This document shows, piece by piece, positions 23,291 to 35,456 of a DNA stretch of 64,000 nt (within the stretch, counting starts at the first letter, position 1; each line of letters starts with the position of its first letter). The stretch is from Megaleporinus macrocephalus (lineage: Eukaryota > Chordata > Actinopteri > Characiformes > Anostomidae): positions 35,047,488 through 35,111,487 of the forward strand of contig CM038704.1 in the NCBI GenBank assembly GCA_021613375.1, read 5' to 3'. Position numbers and translations under genes: made by a program. A model generated the notes under the pieces. That model was not told the origin of the DNA. It saw only the letters and a program-made list of their open reading frames with translations, and did no database searches.

Positions 23291-26200
23291 TTAACAGTGA
23301 ATGCTTTATTTAAACATATTAAACAGTTTTTTTCTACACCTACACTGTGTCTAAAATAGCCCTCTATTTACTATAGCCTATGTTTCTACACTCTGGTAAC
23401 AACCTGCTACCAGTCAACTATAACCACTGAGTCTGGCTGCACACATGAGAAGAGCTGACCTACATCTGTAACAGTTCTGAAGAGAGATCTGTGGAGATGC
23501 CATCACTGTATCTGCACTTGTTAATCTTCAAGCCAAACAATGCGGTAAATTCCCTCTCTGCTGGGGTACATCAGCTGTACACAGCTGATTGTGGTGCATT
23601 TTGGGGTTGGTTGGAGCGCACTGATGATGTAGCTCAAGTGCCACCTGATTTTATTGCTTGGTATTTGATGTTAACACAACATTAAACTGCTGTTACAATC
23701 TGCACAAGTTTAATAGAAAATGATACATGCAAAAACATATGTGTTACTTTAAGCATGTATGATCCAGCTCATTTTTCTTAATAATAACAAATATTTATAA
23801 CAATAATAATAATATGATGATAATAATAACAACAATAGTAATGGTTATGTTTCAAAACACAGGCATTGTGTAATGTTTATATGCATTGTGGCTTCATATT
23901 TTATTTTATGTTAATTCCACACTGCAGTAGCTATTAAAAGTATTAACTCAGTTTCCACTCATGTTAAGGATATTTTCCCCCAAAGTGAGGCCAGAGTAAC
24001 CCACTTCCTGTGTAATTCATTTTTTATTTGGACAGGAAATGACCTCACAGACACATACGCCAGCGGTGGAATTTCCTTCCTGTCAACTGTTTGAACGTTT
24101 CTCTCTTTGACATGGCATAGTCGATGCAGAGGTAGAGCATGGTCTGCAGTTCCTGTACTTATTATTAATGATCAGGAGCGGAACAAACAAGAGTGTCACA
24201 AATGAAAGCAAACTGACTATGTTTGTCAAAGTTTATCATCACAACATTATCATATTTTCTTTTAATTCTCCACCCTCACTTTGAGCTCCGGTGTACTGAA
24301 CCTTTACTTAGGATGTTTGGTTTTATTATGCGTTTCCTTTCTGACTGAGCGGATTAAATTATAATCAATTCATGGAAAAAAAACATCAAATTGGAACATT
24401 TATAAAAAAAAATAACCTACAGCCATAAGAAATTAAAGGGCTACATTTTTCTTAAGGTTTTTTTCTATTTAGAACATTGTGCGGTTTTATGTGCCAAAAC
24501 TAATCATAGTGCATTTGTACATTACAATGGGCCTACACTACGTAAATTTTGCCCAATTTCAGGCTGATTTGCTTTCATTTTTATAAGCAGTTTTCCAGTG
24601 TGGAAACTTTTTTTTGAGAAGCGTTTTAATGGTTTGGGTTATCTGGTGTGTGATAGGAGAAAGGAGTCACTCATTTTAGAAGGATGAGATTTCTTAATAT
24701 ATGATTAAGGCTAAATGCAGTCAGAGAGCTGGAGGAGTGGAGAAAAGGGTGAAGAGGTGTGCATGTAGGCTGCCTGAACAGCGTAGCGTATAGACAGAGG
24801 AGATGCATAGAAAAATACAGCCATTATCGTCTTCATGATGTGTACCTCCAGATTTTCAATTAAGTTCATTTAAGTTTGATGGTTAGTTTGAAATGCTGTC
24901 CGTTTCAGAAATCTGATAAGGTTTTAAAAGTTGTGCAGTACACGCTCAGCTTTGTAACATACAGACTAACATACAGATATGTAAGTGAGCGCTGTTCTAA
25001 TTGGCTGCCTTAATCAAACAGTGGTCTTGACTGAAACACTCCTAATAACTTAAGTGTAAGTGGGCAGGGCTGAAGTACTGTAGGCTGAATGGGTGAAAAT
25101 ATTACAATGCATTTGTTTTATTGACATCAAGCAGGCTGTCTGCATTTGTAGCTTGATCCGGGTTTGTTAGTTCCTGTCTAACTGTCAGATTTGTGCTGTA
25201 TGAATCAGTGAAAATGTGGATTGGCAGAGTAGGGAGAAGGGATCTGTACGATATACATCCAGCTGGCACAGTGACAACCTTCAATTAATCTTCTGGCAGG
25301 CAAGGGGATGTTTTTCAGTAATTGATGTTGTCTATAATGTATTATAATCAAATGTTTAATCTGACACCACAGCTTTTAGTTTTTTTCTCACAAATATTTG
25401 CCAGTGTTTGTTCAAATGACATGTTCATACAAATTTCATAAAACATTCCTGAGGAAGTACACAATTTGTAGCTGCGCTTTAAAGACAGCAGTGGAGTAAC
25501 ATACAAGTTAAACTGATTCAAACAGCATCCTCTGATCAGCAAAGATGTGTGAGCAGAATTAAAATCAATATATATACACTCTGTATTAACAGTGGGTTGA
25601 AATATTTACTTACAGAGTGAGGTGTGTGTGTGTGACATGGTATATGTCCTGTTCATTTATCCATACACATACTCTTACCTAAGCTGAGTAACACAGAATT
25701 AAAAATCTTCGCAGTCAAGCAAGCACACACCCACACACGTGTACATTATACAGTTAAGTAATTGGTTCTGTAACAAGAGTATCATGATGCAACAATTTGA
25801 AGGGGATGATTTAACTGCGTCAATCTGAATCAGCTGCAATGGATCATAATAATATTCTGTAAAACTCACATAATATATTAATATATTAACATTAACATTT
25901 GTTAACAGCCTTAACATTTTGTTGTATTATATTGAATGTCTGTAGTTCACTACTATGTAATTAATTCCTCCAGTTCTTTGTGTATACCTTGTGTTTTCTA
26001 AAAAAAAAAATATTCTAAATCCCGCCAAAATTATCAAAAAGATTTCTCAAGAATCAAAACTCAATCTAAATCATAGTAAGATTAGATTTACAGCCCTGTG
26101 GTCACTTAAAACCTTAAGTTTACAGCTTCAGAATTATTCCTAAACATTTAGGTTAAAGAGATAAGCCCAACATCTGAAAAAAATCTGCATAATAAAATCA

Positions 26201-26477
26201 TTTAAATATAAACAAAGGTTGATGTGAACAGCCGTTCTTGAAAAACTTGCTGTGTCAGGAGTGATGGTGATTGTAAGCAGATGTCCGCCTCTTAAAGCTC
26301 CCTCACTGACAGTTATTACATGAAACAGTTATGAATAAGCTGCCTGATGCCTGAGATGTTCTTTTATGATCATTTTGCTTTTAAAATCCTTTTATGATGG
26401 AGGGTATATATGTAGGGTGTGGTGAGGCAAAATAGTCCATAAAGAAAACATTATTATTTTCAGATTTTTTACTGTCC

Positions 26478-26592
26478 ATGGTGTACCCCGCCTTCACCCG
26501 ATGATGCTGGAATTGGCTCCAGCCCCCCGTGACCCTGACTAGCAAGATAAAGCGGCAGATAATGGATAGATGGATGGATGGATGGATAGATG
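26478..26592 (+). mobile_element. Retroposon 3' tail ending in (GATG)n
   Basis: The order ggtgtaccccgcc, cacccgatgatgctgga, ttggctccagccccccgtga, ccctga, ataaagcggcagataatgga and then (gatg)n is the well-known 3' tail shared by fish LINE/SINE retroposons. Only the tail is seen; it was probably 5'-truncated on insertion. Confidence 0.8.
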
Positions 26593-26882
26593 GAACTATT
26601 TTACCTTGAACAACATTTCATATAATGACACATGCAAGTTCACTGGTTTGCTAGTCAATAAAATATTTGTGTTTTATTCGTGTTGACCCCTGCTTTGTAT
26701 CACTACCATTGAAGAACATTAAAGAACATCTGAACACTAAACCTTTCTAGATGAGTGTTTACATCTTAAACCTAATATGAAAATAAGGTGTAATGTCCCT
26801 GCAAGATATACACTTTAGGTGTTGTGTTCAAGCGGCCTCTGGTCTATAGCACAATCATTACCTTACTTTGTCAAATAGACTA

Positions 26883-26903
26883 AAGAGAGAGAGAGAGAGA
26901 GAC
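26883..26903. repeat. Short (GA)n tract
   Basis: About ten GA units; other GA-rich tracts lie at 28120-28185, 33911-33985 and 35201-35238. Confidence 0.9.
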
Positions 26904-27699
26904 TGATGAGCCGATGACACTACTGTACAAGAAGTTTTTACACGTGTTCTGTTCAGAGTCTCTCCAGATCGGATTTCCGGAAACGTGCGTTTACTCAGTG
27001 TAGCAGAGGAAAGGTCAAAGGTCACACAAGTTTCCCACCATCATGGAAGACCTTCCCACTCTCTCTGTTCTCTCCTCTCCACACAATTCTTACTTATCAC
27101 TTTTAGATAAGCCAGAAGCTCAGACTGCAGCGCTCTTTAACAGCATGAGTATCTTCTGTGTAATTAAAAAATTTAACTTTATTTAATTTAAATTTAATTA
27201 AATCTTAAGGTTTATTATTACAAAGAAACTACTATGAAACTAGTTCTGTATATAGTGGTTCAGGACATAGGGATATGTATTACAGCCCTGGCTGGCCTTG
27301 ATAGCAGGAACATCGAACCACTGACCGCTCAGTTACAGATGGGCAATTCACCTGCTGTGTTGTATTAGTCGTTTTTAGGGTGAAATATTTCAATCAATAT
27401 TTCTGAAGAAGCCTAGTGAAGTATACTTCAGTGAGTCAGCACTTATGATTGATTTGTTTAATCGAAGTTTGTTTGTAAGGCAGACTGAGTAATGGTGTAT
27501 GGATTTTCATAGTAAGATCATGTGATTAATGGAGAAAAGCAGATGGCAGGAATAGCCACTCTACTCTGTCAACATGAAAGGGTTAAGGGTTTAAATTGTC
27601 TCCATATTTCTTGAAAGGTTTTATCTCTGGTTAGTCGCCGCTTTTCCATTTTTCCACCACCGTTAGACTGTGTTTATAGCAATTATCCTGCTGGTGTTG

Positions 27700-28014
27700 G
27701 TTTATCACTGGCGGAATGCCCCCTCCTTTACATCCGTCCCACTCAGAATACTAACTCACACTGGATTACACGAGATGCCTTAGAGACCCGGTCCCCCCCG
27801 GAAGGCCTACGTGTGAGAGAGAGAGGGACTGTTTATAGTATAGAGAACAGCAGAAGGCGGGAACTCTGTCCTGCTTGGAGTTAGGAACCCAGCTGTTAGA
27901 GGCACAGAAGAATCCTGTAGTTCTAGAGGGTTCTCGGGGGGTTCCTGATCGAAGAGATGAATCACAGGGCTGTTTGTGTGGAGGTTTCGGAGGGTTTGGA
28001 TCCAGAACTGCGCC
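27700..28014 (+). promoter_or_regulatory. septin9: Candidate internal promoter and first exon of septin 9
   Basis: A locally GC-richer stretch (for example gagacccggtcccccccgga at 27783-27802) is followed by a TATA-like tttatagta (about 27832) and by an ATG at 27957 with G at -3 and A at +4. The ATG opens 19 codons plus one base (MNHRAVCVEVSEGLDPELR) ending at an excellent donor, CGCC|gtgagt, at 28014/28015. The leftover C would join the GG of the exon at 51714 to make Arg and continue into PEVISSFYGN in frame. Septin 9 genes are known for alternative promoters. I do not recognise the peptide, so this is an inference from splice signal and phase only. Confidence 0.35.
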
Positions 28015-28295
28015 GTGAGTAACATTTACAAAAGACGACTGTTAAAGAATAAGAGAGAGAGGCTGGTTTCAATTAGGAACAACTATGACTACAATACAGC
28101 TTGTATCTGTTACAGTTCCTCAGTGAGAGAGAGAATGAGAAAGTGAGAGAGAGAGAGCGAGAGAAAAAATAGAGGAAGAGAACAGCAGGAAACATACTAA
28201 ACGTCTTTCATACTTCTGTTTTTTTTCAAGCTTGTTTCCTTCAATCAAAGCCACTGACTGAATAGAAAGATGCTGCTGAGGCTTGCTGTGCTCCC

Positions 28296-28516
28296 CACGC
28301 TTCTTTTTTTTCTCTCCTTCCTTTCTTTCTTTTTTATTACATTTCTTTCTTCTTCATCTTTTTTCTTCTTCCTTATTTCTCTTTTTTTCTTCTTTTCCTT
28401 CTTCTCTGTCTCTTATTCTGTCTCTCATCTCGCTTACTATCTGTCTGTCTGAATGTCTGTCTGTCTCTCCTTTATGTCTCTCTATCTCTCTCTCTCTTTC
28501 TCTTTTTCTCTCCCCA
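28296..28516. repeat. Polypyrimidine tract (CT-rich)
   Basis: More than 200 bases of almost pure C and T on the + strand. It explains the Phe/Leu/Ser-rich open frames across it, which are not genes. Confidence 0.95.
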
Positions 28517-29079
28517 CCTTCTGTGATTATGCGGAAACTGCCAGAGATCTTTTTCAGATTTTTTTACATAGATTTTGTATTTCATTCGCTCCATCTACAT
28601 CCTCATTTCTCTCTTTCTTTTCTGTTACTTTGTTATGGAATACATTTATCTGCCTGCTCTTAACAGAAGGAAAAGCTGCTGCAACTAAAACAACAGTCTT
28701 CATTAAGCATATGCTTTTCTGCACTTCAGATATCTGGTTCTGGTGTTGTAAGACTATAGGAAATAGCTGGAGAACGCATAAGAAGTTGGATGACTGTTAG
28801 CAATAATGTTACTCTAGGATTCGATGAGAGATCTGACATCTCCTGCTTTGAATATCGTCTCTGCTGAATCATTTGGCACATCAGAAGCTTTAGTATTTCA
28901 GAGACTTCTGACCTGTTTGGCTAGCACAATAGTGAGCAGTTAATGACAAACTTAGAATTTGATTCAATATGATATCGTAATGTCTCTTTTTCCAGGCTTT
29001 AGGGTAGCACAGTAGAGCCTGTTCATTTAGCCTACACTCAGAGATGATTTTCTTGCTCGGTTGGTTAAAAAATATCTTG

Positions 29080-29970
29080 CAAATGTGATGTATATCCATC
29101 ATTAGATATATTAAAAACACTTGTAAGGCAGTCTTTTCCATTGCTAGGATGCACCTTTTCTCTCCTTTACTGCTGCTGAGACTATTATTCATGCTTTTGT
29201 AACATATTGAATTAACTACTGCAGTGCTGTGCTAAATGAACAGACTGCAATATGTGCAAAATTCAGCGGCAAGTGTTTTAACACATATTAACACATATTT
29301 AACACTTATTAGGAGCACATTAGTTCAACTGAAACATCTTCACTGGCTTCCATCATTGTCTTCAGTACCATGTGCAATATTAATTGTTTATGTTGGTTTT
29401 TGCACAGCCTCGCCCCTCTTTCTTTAGTAATCTGTTTCAGTCATACTTTCCAGCCTGTAATCTTTGCTGATTTGCATTTGCTCCAAGTTCCTTCATCTAA
29501 GTTGCATGTTTTTGGTGATAGAGCTTTCAGTCTTTGAGTTCCATGCTTGTGTCTCCACGACTATATTTAAAGTCAGTTTGGAAATCCATCTGTTCCAGCT
29601 GGTTTTTGGATTGAGTCAGAATAGATTGATTTATTATTATGTGTATTGTGTTTGCATGTTTGCATATGTTATTTTAATTTAAAGATTTTATCTTTATGTC
29701 TGGTCTACTGATTGTTTCTAGCTTTAGGCTTTCTTCCATGTGTGGCAGGTCTTACTGCCCCTGCCCTTTACCTTCTTTTTTTCACTCTTCTCCCTCTCTG
29801 TCCATCTTTAAAGCTCAGCTAAAACCTTTTCTTTAAATGCTTCTATTGTCTTTATTTTATGTTTGTTTTCTTAAATTATAAACCATCCTTGGGTATGTAT
29901 TATGATACATATAGTGTTCTTGGGTGTCATGAAAAGTGTTATCAAATCAAAATGTATTATTGTTACCATT
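29080..29970 (+). mobile_element. LINE relic (L2/Rex1-type non-LTR retrotransposon), 3' end
   Basis: Fragments of the reverse-transcriptase C-terminus are readable: ETIIHAFV at about 29177-29203 and, further on, NRLQYVQNSAASVLTHINTY...LKHLHWLPS at 29239-29361. These match the usual LNRLQ-x-VQN-x-AAR-x-LT and LHWLPV motifs. After a decayed stretch come the familiar pre-tail words (ctctgtccatctttaaagct, cagctaaaacc) and the 3' end ttgggtgtcatgaaaagtgt followed by tatcaaatcaaaatgtatta. Frameshifts and stops make it inactive. The clade is uncertain. Confidence 0.82.
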
Positions 29971-31384
29971 TATAGATCAGCCCCTAAATTGTCCCACATG
30001 CGCAAAATGTGTGACGCGCTTATCCAGAGGTAAACAATCACTGCTGATGAATGCAGGTCCGCTTCTAGAGGTTTCATATTGTTCTTCTATGGCATCACCA
30101 GAGTGATCATGAAGCTCCAATGAATATCAGCTGGACTCATCATGATGCTGCTCCCTTAACTGTATTTGGACATTTTCTTTACAATCTTATTCAGATTATA
30201 AGCAATTGTGATAAATGCTTACTAATTTTGTTTGTACAGAAATGTCAGCTTGTATGTTTGAGGCTTCAGCAGTGTGAAATTTTGACATATGTCAAGTTGG
30301 ATTGATGTAAAAGTTGAATGAATTCCAATTTGATCAAACTGCTGCATATCAGATACGTATAAGATTTCAATATCACATGTGGAGGTGTCCTTAATCAGAC
30401 CTGAAAATATCTGATTCAGTGTGTTTTACATTTACATCTTTATCATATATGAAAAAAAAAGGTTTTGTGAATGAAAACTGGTTTCTTAGCCGCAATAATA
30501 TTCATAATTTCACTAAAAACAATAAAAGCAAAACTATTTAATCAGAAATGATCTTTTGCACCTAAAATGTTCTGTGTTTTACTGCAGACATTTTCCTCTG
30601 AATGTCTATGGATCATCTGAAAAAGCTATTGTCCTAAATTTAATCCTAACTAAAGTTGTCTTGGTGACCAAACAGATAAGATGTCAGAGTTAGGATGTCT
30701 CTTTATTATGGCACCAGGTAAAAGATCTACAACTCCAGGAGGACTTCAGATGTGTGTTTCAGTGTAAGAGAGAAGGCGAAGCAGATGGGGGTCAGTAAGC
30801 TCAGCCAGCTGGGGGGTGGTCTCTGCAGGGGGAAGAAGAGTTTTCACAGTGAATCACTCTTGCTACAGAGCAGCGGGATACATAATCAACTCCATGTGCT
30901 TTAATTACACGCCACCAGACCCACCGCCAAACCTGCCCTCATTCTCTCTCAGTGCAGAACAGCTCAGGCTGCTGGAAAAACATTGTGCTTTTAATAAATA
31001 AATCTTATTATTCAAAAATATTCACACACAGCAAACTCGCTGTTAAGTTTTAAACCTCAGAGTTTATTATTCAGTAAGTACTTTGAATTATTTAGTATAT
31101 CGTTAAATCATCGCCATCATCAATAGAACACTCCACTCTGCTGTACGGCGAGTGTAGTGGAAGTGGCTGATTGAGTTTAGAGAGAGCAATTTTGTAATTC
31201 GGCCTGTTTGTTTGTTTGTGGTTTCTGATAGAATGAGGAAGTGTGTGTAAAACCTCTGAGGGCCTATCAGCTTATCAGCATGTGCAGTCAAGATACGGAA
31301 GGAAGTCATAGGCAAATAATCTGTCTGCCTCTTTCTTTCCTCTTTCTTTCTCTTATCTTTCTTCTTGTTCTACACTTTGTGCAG

Positions 31385-31727
31385 CATTTTGCATGCACTC
31401 CAGCATGACTGTGTCCCTGTGCACAAAGCCAGTTTGGTGTGGAGGAACTCCAGTGGCCTGCACAGAGCCCTGACCTCAACTGTACTGAACACCTTTAGGA
31501 TGAACTGGAATTGGTTCATTGTAAGTCTCGTCCAGGATCAGTATCCAACATCAAATAGTCTTTTCACTGATTGGGCACAAATTCCCACAGACATACTCCA
31601 GGAAAGTGGAGGCTATTATAGCTGTTAAGGAAAGTAACTCTATTTTAATATCCATGGTTGTGGAATGGAATGTCCAGTATGCTTATTTAGTAGAGATGGT
31701 TATGTGTCCACATACTTTTGTCCATAT

Positions 31728-31728
<1 letters not shown>
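31385..31728 (+). mobile_element. Tc1-like transposon relic, 3' end
   Basis: The sequence catgactgtgtccctgtgca, cagtttggtgtggaggaact, gtggcctgcacagagccctg and gacctcaactgtactgaaca is the end of a fish Tc1 transposase, including the HDCVPVHKAS and WPAQSPDL-N-x-x-EH region. The terminal region follows (gctattatagctgttaagga, atgtccacatacttttgtcc). The upstream part is lost and the right end runs straight into the (GT)n tract at 31729. It is of the same family as the relic at 1465-1979 but in the opposite orientation. Confidence 0.88.

Positions 31729-31818
<90 letters not shown>
31729..31818. repeat. (GT)n microsatellite, 45 units
   Basis: About 90 bases of uninterrupted GT abutting the right end of a Tc1 relic. 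All open frames across it are translations of simple sequence. Confidence 0.98.
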
Positions 31819-31821
<3 letters not shown>

Positions 31822-32901
31822 CGCGTGTATATATAATTTACACTCAGGAAGGTCACATGTGTGCATGTTTCTCTCACTTCAGCCTCAGCAGGACTGGTCT
31901 GTCTCTGATCTGAGCACTTCACACTTTATTCATAACGACTGAGCCAATTGACTATAGTGTTGTTTATATCTTTCACCTAATTTGTATCGCAATAGATATT
32001 GCTGTGCTTGAGCCTTTCACTCATAAAACATCTACTTCTGTAGAACATGATTGCAAATTAAATGATTTAAAACTAAAAAAATTAAAAAGTTTAAAACAGC
32101 TTGATATTGTCCAGTTCAATATTTAACAACAATAATAGGCTATGGTTTCAGTAGCCACAGCTTTTGTCATTATGTTATTTTAACAAGACACAATATGTAT
32201 TGTTAAAATGTACCTACAGCAAGAACTACCACGCAAGCATAAAGTTTTCACATTACCTGCCATGTTGAAACAGGATATCGGAGAATGGTGGTGCAAATAA
32301 TAATGTCCTAAGCCTGTAGGTAAAGAGTTAAGGGTGTGGTTCTGGTTTAATTTAGCAGCATTATTTCAGGTAATATTTGCTGTTAATATTTAAAGCAACT
32401 CTTGTTTGCTGCAATACTGTCATCAGTTTGTGATGGCTGGCGGGTGGTTTATTGATTGATCATCATTATCCAGGTCTGCCTGCAGAAAAGACAATAATAA
32501 ACAGGTCATTTCTGCTTATTTTTGTGTGTATAATGAACACTGTGCCTTGCACAAACTGAAGATCTAGGAACCCTATACAATTTGACTTCCCAAGCCTAAT
32601 AAGAAAATCTGCAATACTAGAAAGGGAAGTATAGGTTGGAGTCACTGGCATTGACTTCTTTCTACTGAGAGGAGCACCAGACAGAAGCAGAGCCTTGAAC
32701 TTCCCCACTGAGGTACGGAAATACCAGCAGAATCACTCGATGTGCAGTTTCAGCGCCTGTAAGGGGCAGCAGGGTTGTCTTTTCTGTAGAATGCAATGTA
32801 CCTAGTTGTTTACCTGCAGTGCTTAAAAAAAAATCATCCCACTACATTAAAATTGGATCAGGCCCTAAGACTGGACACCTCCGTTTTTAGACTATTTATA
32901 T

Positions 32902-33873
32902 TATAACCCCGATTCCAAAAATGTATATTATAACCCCGATTATAACCCCGATTTAAACAGAATGCAATGATTTACAAATTTCATAGACCCGCATTTTTAT
33001 TTACAGTAGAACCCAGAACACATTTCAGATGTTTAATATATAATATTTTAATTATGATTTATTAATTTAGAACTTCATGGAATCAACACATCTAAAACAA
33101 AAATTGGGACAGGGCCATGTCTACCACTGTGTAGCCTCTTCTTTTAACAACCTCTGTATACTGTTCAGCCTGATAGTGCCTTTAAAGGTGTGTAAGTTGC
33201 CCATGACATAGACACTAATGCAACCCCATACATCAGTGATGCAGACTTTTGGACTGTGTGCAGATAACCATTTTGCCTCAGTCCATTTTAAATTTTGAAT
33301 GGCCCAGAGAAGATTGCGCCATTTATAGAGGTGTTGACATATGGCTTCTTCTTTGCATGCTACAGCTTTAACTTGCATTTGTGGATTGTATTGCAAACTG
33401 TGTTCACAGGCAGTGATTTCTGGAAGTGATCCTGAGCCCCTGCAGTGATTTACAATACAGAATTATACCTGTTTTTAATGCAGTGCCGTCTGACGGCCTG
33501 AAGATCACAAGTAACCAATACTGACTATCTGCCTTATCCCTTGTACAAAGTTATTTCTCCAGATTCTCTAAATCTTATGATGATATTGTGTAGTGTAGAT
33601 GGTGAAATATCCAAAGTCTTCACAATTTTACACTAACAATTTTCTGAAATTGTTCTACAATGTTTAGAGACAGTTTTCTCCTCCAGCTGTTTTTTATTTG
33701 TACCACTTTTTTGAGATGTGTTGCTGTCATCAAGTTCTAATGAGTTAATAATTTTGATAAAATGGCACAATGTCTCACTTTCAACATTTTATGCACATCA
33801 TTGCATTCTGTTTTTATTGACATTTATTTAAATTTTACACAGCGTCCCAACTGTTTTGGAATCGTATTTCTTG
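32902..33873 (-). mobile_element. Tc1/mariner-type transposon relic, minus strand, nearly full length ends
   Basis: The left end is tataaccccgattccaaaa (32902-32920) and the right end gcgtcccaactgttttggaa followed by tcgtatt, whose reverse complement again gives CGATTCCAAAA, so both terminal inverted repeats survive. The minus strand carries broken transposase pieces (NPQMQVKAVACKEEAICQ, VWGCISVYVMGNLHTFKGTI) belonging to the part around the DDE-domain motif CIxxxMGNLHxxxGTI. A 13-base end motif, tataaccccgatt, occurs three times (32902, 32929, 32941). It is related to the + strand copy at 42170-42985. Confidence 0.8.
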
Positions 33874-33907
33874 AACTACATCAAATAAGCTGTTCTGTGC
33901 ACCTGTG

Positions 33908-33930
33908 TGTGTAAGAGAAAGAGAGAGAAC

Positions 33931-33961
<31 letters not shown>

Positions 33962-33985
33962 CAAGAGAGAGGAAGAGAAAGACTC
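33908..33985. repeat. GA-rich tract
   Basis: Imperfect (GA)n/(GAAA)n of about 75 bases. Confidence 0.93.
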
Positions 33986-34962
33986 TTCCTGCAGAGCTTA
34001 GTGTGTGTGCGTGCAGGTGTCTAGTTTGTGGTTTTCAAACAGAACCGTTACGTTCTCTTCCTGCTGTAACTTCCTTCAACCATTACTGCAGTGTTCTGAC
34101 TTTTTCTGCTCTCTGCTAATGTCACCTACTGTCAGTATCAGTTACATTAGTACCTGAGCAATAGAGTTTTTCATTAATAAAGTGACTGACTTGAACAAAC
34201 AAAGTACAGCCTTTGAAATATTGTTTTACTGGAAAAAGATGAACGAGGAAGCCTTTAACCCTTTATGATTAGCACAGATTTCTCAATGCTGGTGTCACGT
34301 GTGTTGACAGGTGAATAACATGATCTAACAAAGCTGAAGTGTCACTCATCTACTTTTACATAGGTATGAAATGGTAACTTAGCAAGAAGGGGTTAAGTGA
34401 ATCTGCTCATCATGGAAAAATGTAAAAGCTGTTAGTCATCCATGCAAAGTATATCACATTTTGTTTTTAAAAGGGTTAATATAATTGCGTAATCTATTGA
34501 TGATTCCTGTTTTACCCTCCTGCTAACGGTTAAAGGACATTGTACACATCAAAATAAATATCTCTAAAAATTCTGCACGCTAGACGCTTACTTTTATTTG
34601 CCTGCAAGAGTAGCATTGTTCCATTTGCAAGTCAATAACACAGCCTTTGATTGGTCCAAAAGTCAGAAACATTGCCTCTGATTAATCCAGCACAATTCCT
34701 GAGATTTATTGCATTAAGAATGAATGCCACATTTTATTGTTCTAATGAAGTTCTGTGTAGTTATATTGTGGATGAACAGCTGCACCATTTGAGTACAACT
34801 AGTTTACATTTACTGTTATAGTTTTTCACACTCAAATGTATGTATTTCATGTATGTAATTCAGCTAAATAACACAACAGCATGTGCTCAAGTGAGGATCA
34901 GAAAAATGTTTTATATTCTTAAACAAAAATTTCACATCCTCCTATGCTTGTGAGGACATAAG

Positions 34963-34967
<5 letters not shown>

Positions 34968-35040
<73 letters not shown>
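34968..35040. repeat. (CA)n microsatellite, about 36 units
   Basis: Uninterrupted CA run about 75 bases upstream of a CCAAT-like motif. Confidence 0.98.
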
Positions 35041-35044
<4 letters not shown>

Positions 35045-35099
35045 GAGCTCCAGAATACACGTACTCCCGCTGAACTCCATTGAGTGCCTTCTTGAATCA

Positions 35100-35198
35100 G
35101 GGGGGTGGATTATTATTGGCTGGTCTTTGTCATCTGACCTGGAAGTGGGCGTGGTTTGAAGGAGTAGCTGAGCCCAGCTGGTGTTGCAAACTGACTAG

Positions 35199-35229
<31 letters not shown>

Positions 35230-35257
35230 TGAGAGAGTGTGTGCGTGCTGAAGGAGG
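35100..35257 (+). promoter_or_regulatory. septin9: Candidate promoter and non-coding first exon
   Basis: An inverted CCAAT box (attgg at 35114-35118, within ttattggctgg) is followed 27 bases later by a GC/CACCC-type box (gtgggcgtgg, 35145-35154). Then comes a stretch without any ATG ending at the strong donor AAGGAGG|gtgagtcat (35257/35258). A transcript starting here and splicing to 51714 would meet its first ATG at 51746, in a strong context, matching the start of short septin 9 isoforms. The (GA)n tract at 35201-35238 would be in the leader. This is inferred from motifs and a splice site; there is no transcript evidence. Confidence 0.35.
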
Positions 35258-35410
35258 GTGAGTCATTTATCTGTTCTCCATGTTTTTCTCTGTTAAACTC
35301 AGATGGATTTTGTTGTTGTTCGCATTCTACACGCAACGTCTTCTCCTCTAACAGATTACACCTCACAGGGTGATTGTGTGTGTGTGTTAGGTGTCCCAGC
35401 TGAGATTTGG

Positions 35411-35456
35411 TGTGTGTGTGTGTGCGCGCGCGCGCGCGCGGGGGGGGGTGGGGGGG
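35411..35456. repeat. (GT)n-(CG)n-(G)n tract
   Basis: GT units (35411-35421), about nine CG units (35422-35440), then G runs of 9 and 7 separated by one T (to 35456). Alternating purine-pyrimidine followed by G runs is prone to Z-DNA and four-stranded structures. Confidence 0.95.

Noticed and set aside
28270..28800. Overlapping Phe/Leu/Ser-rich frames of 60-126 codons
   Set aside because: They are translations of a polypyrimidine tract.
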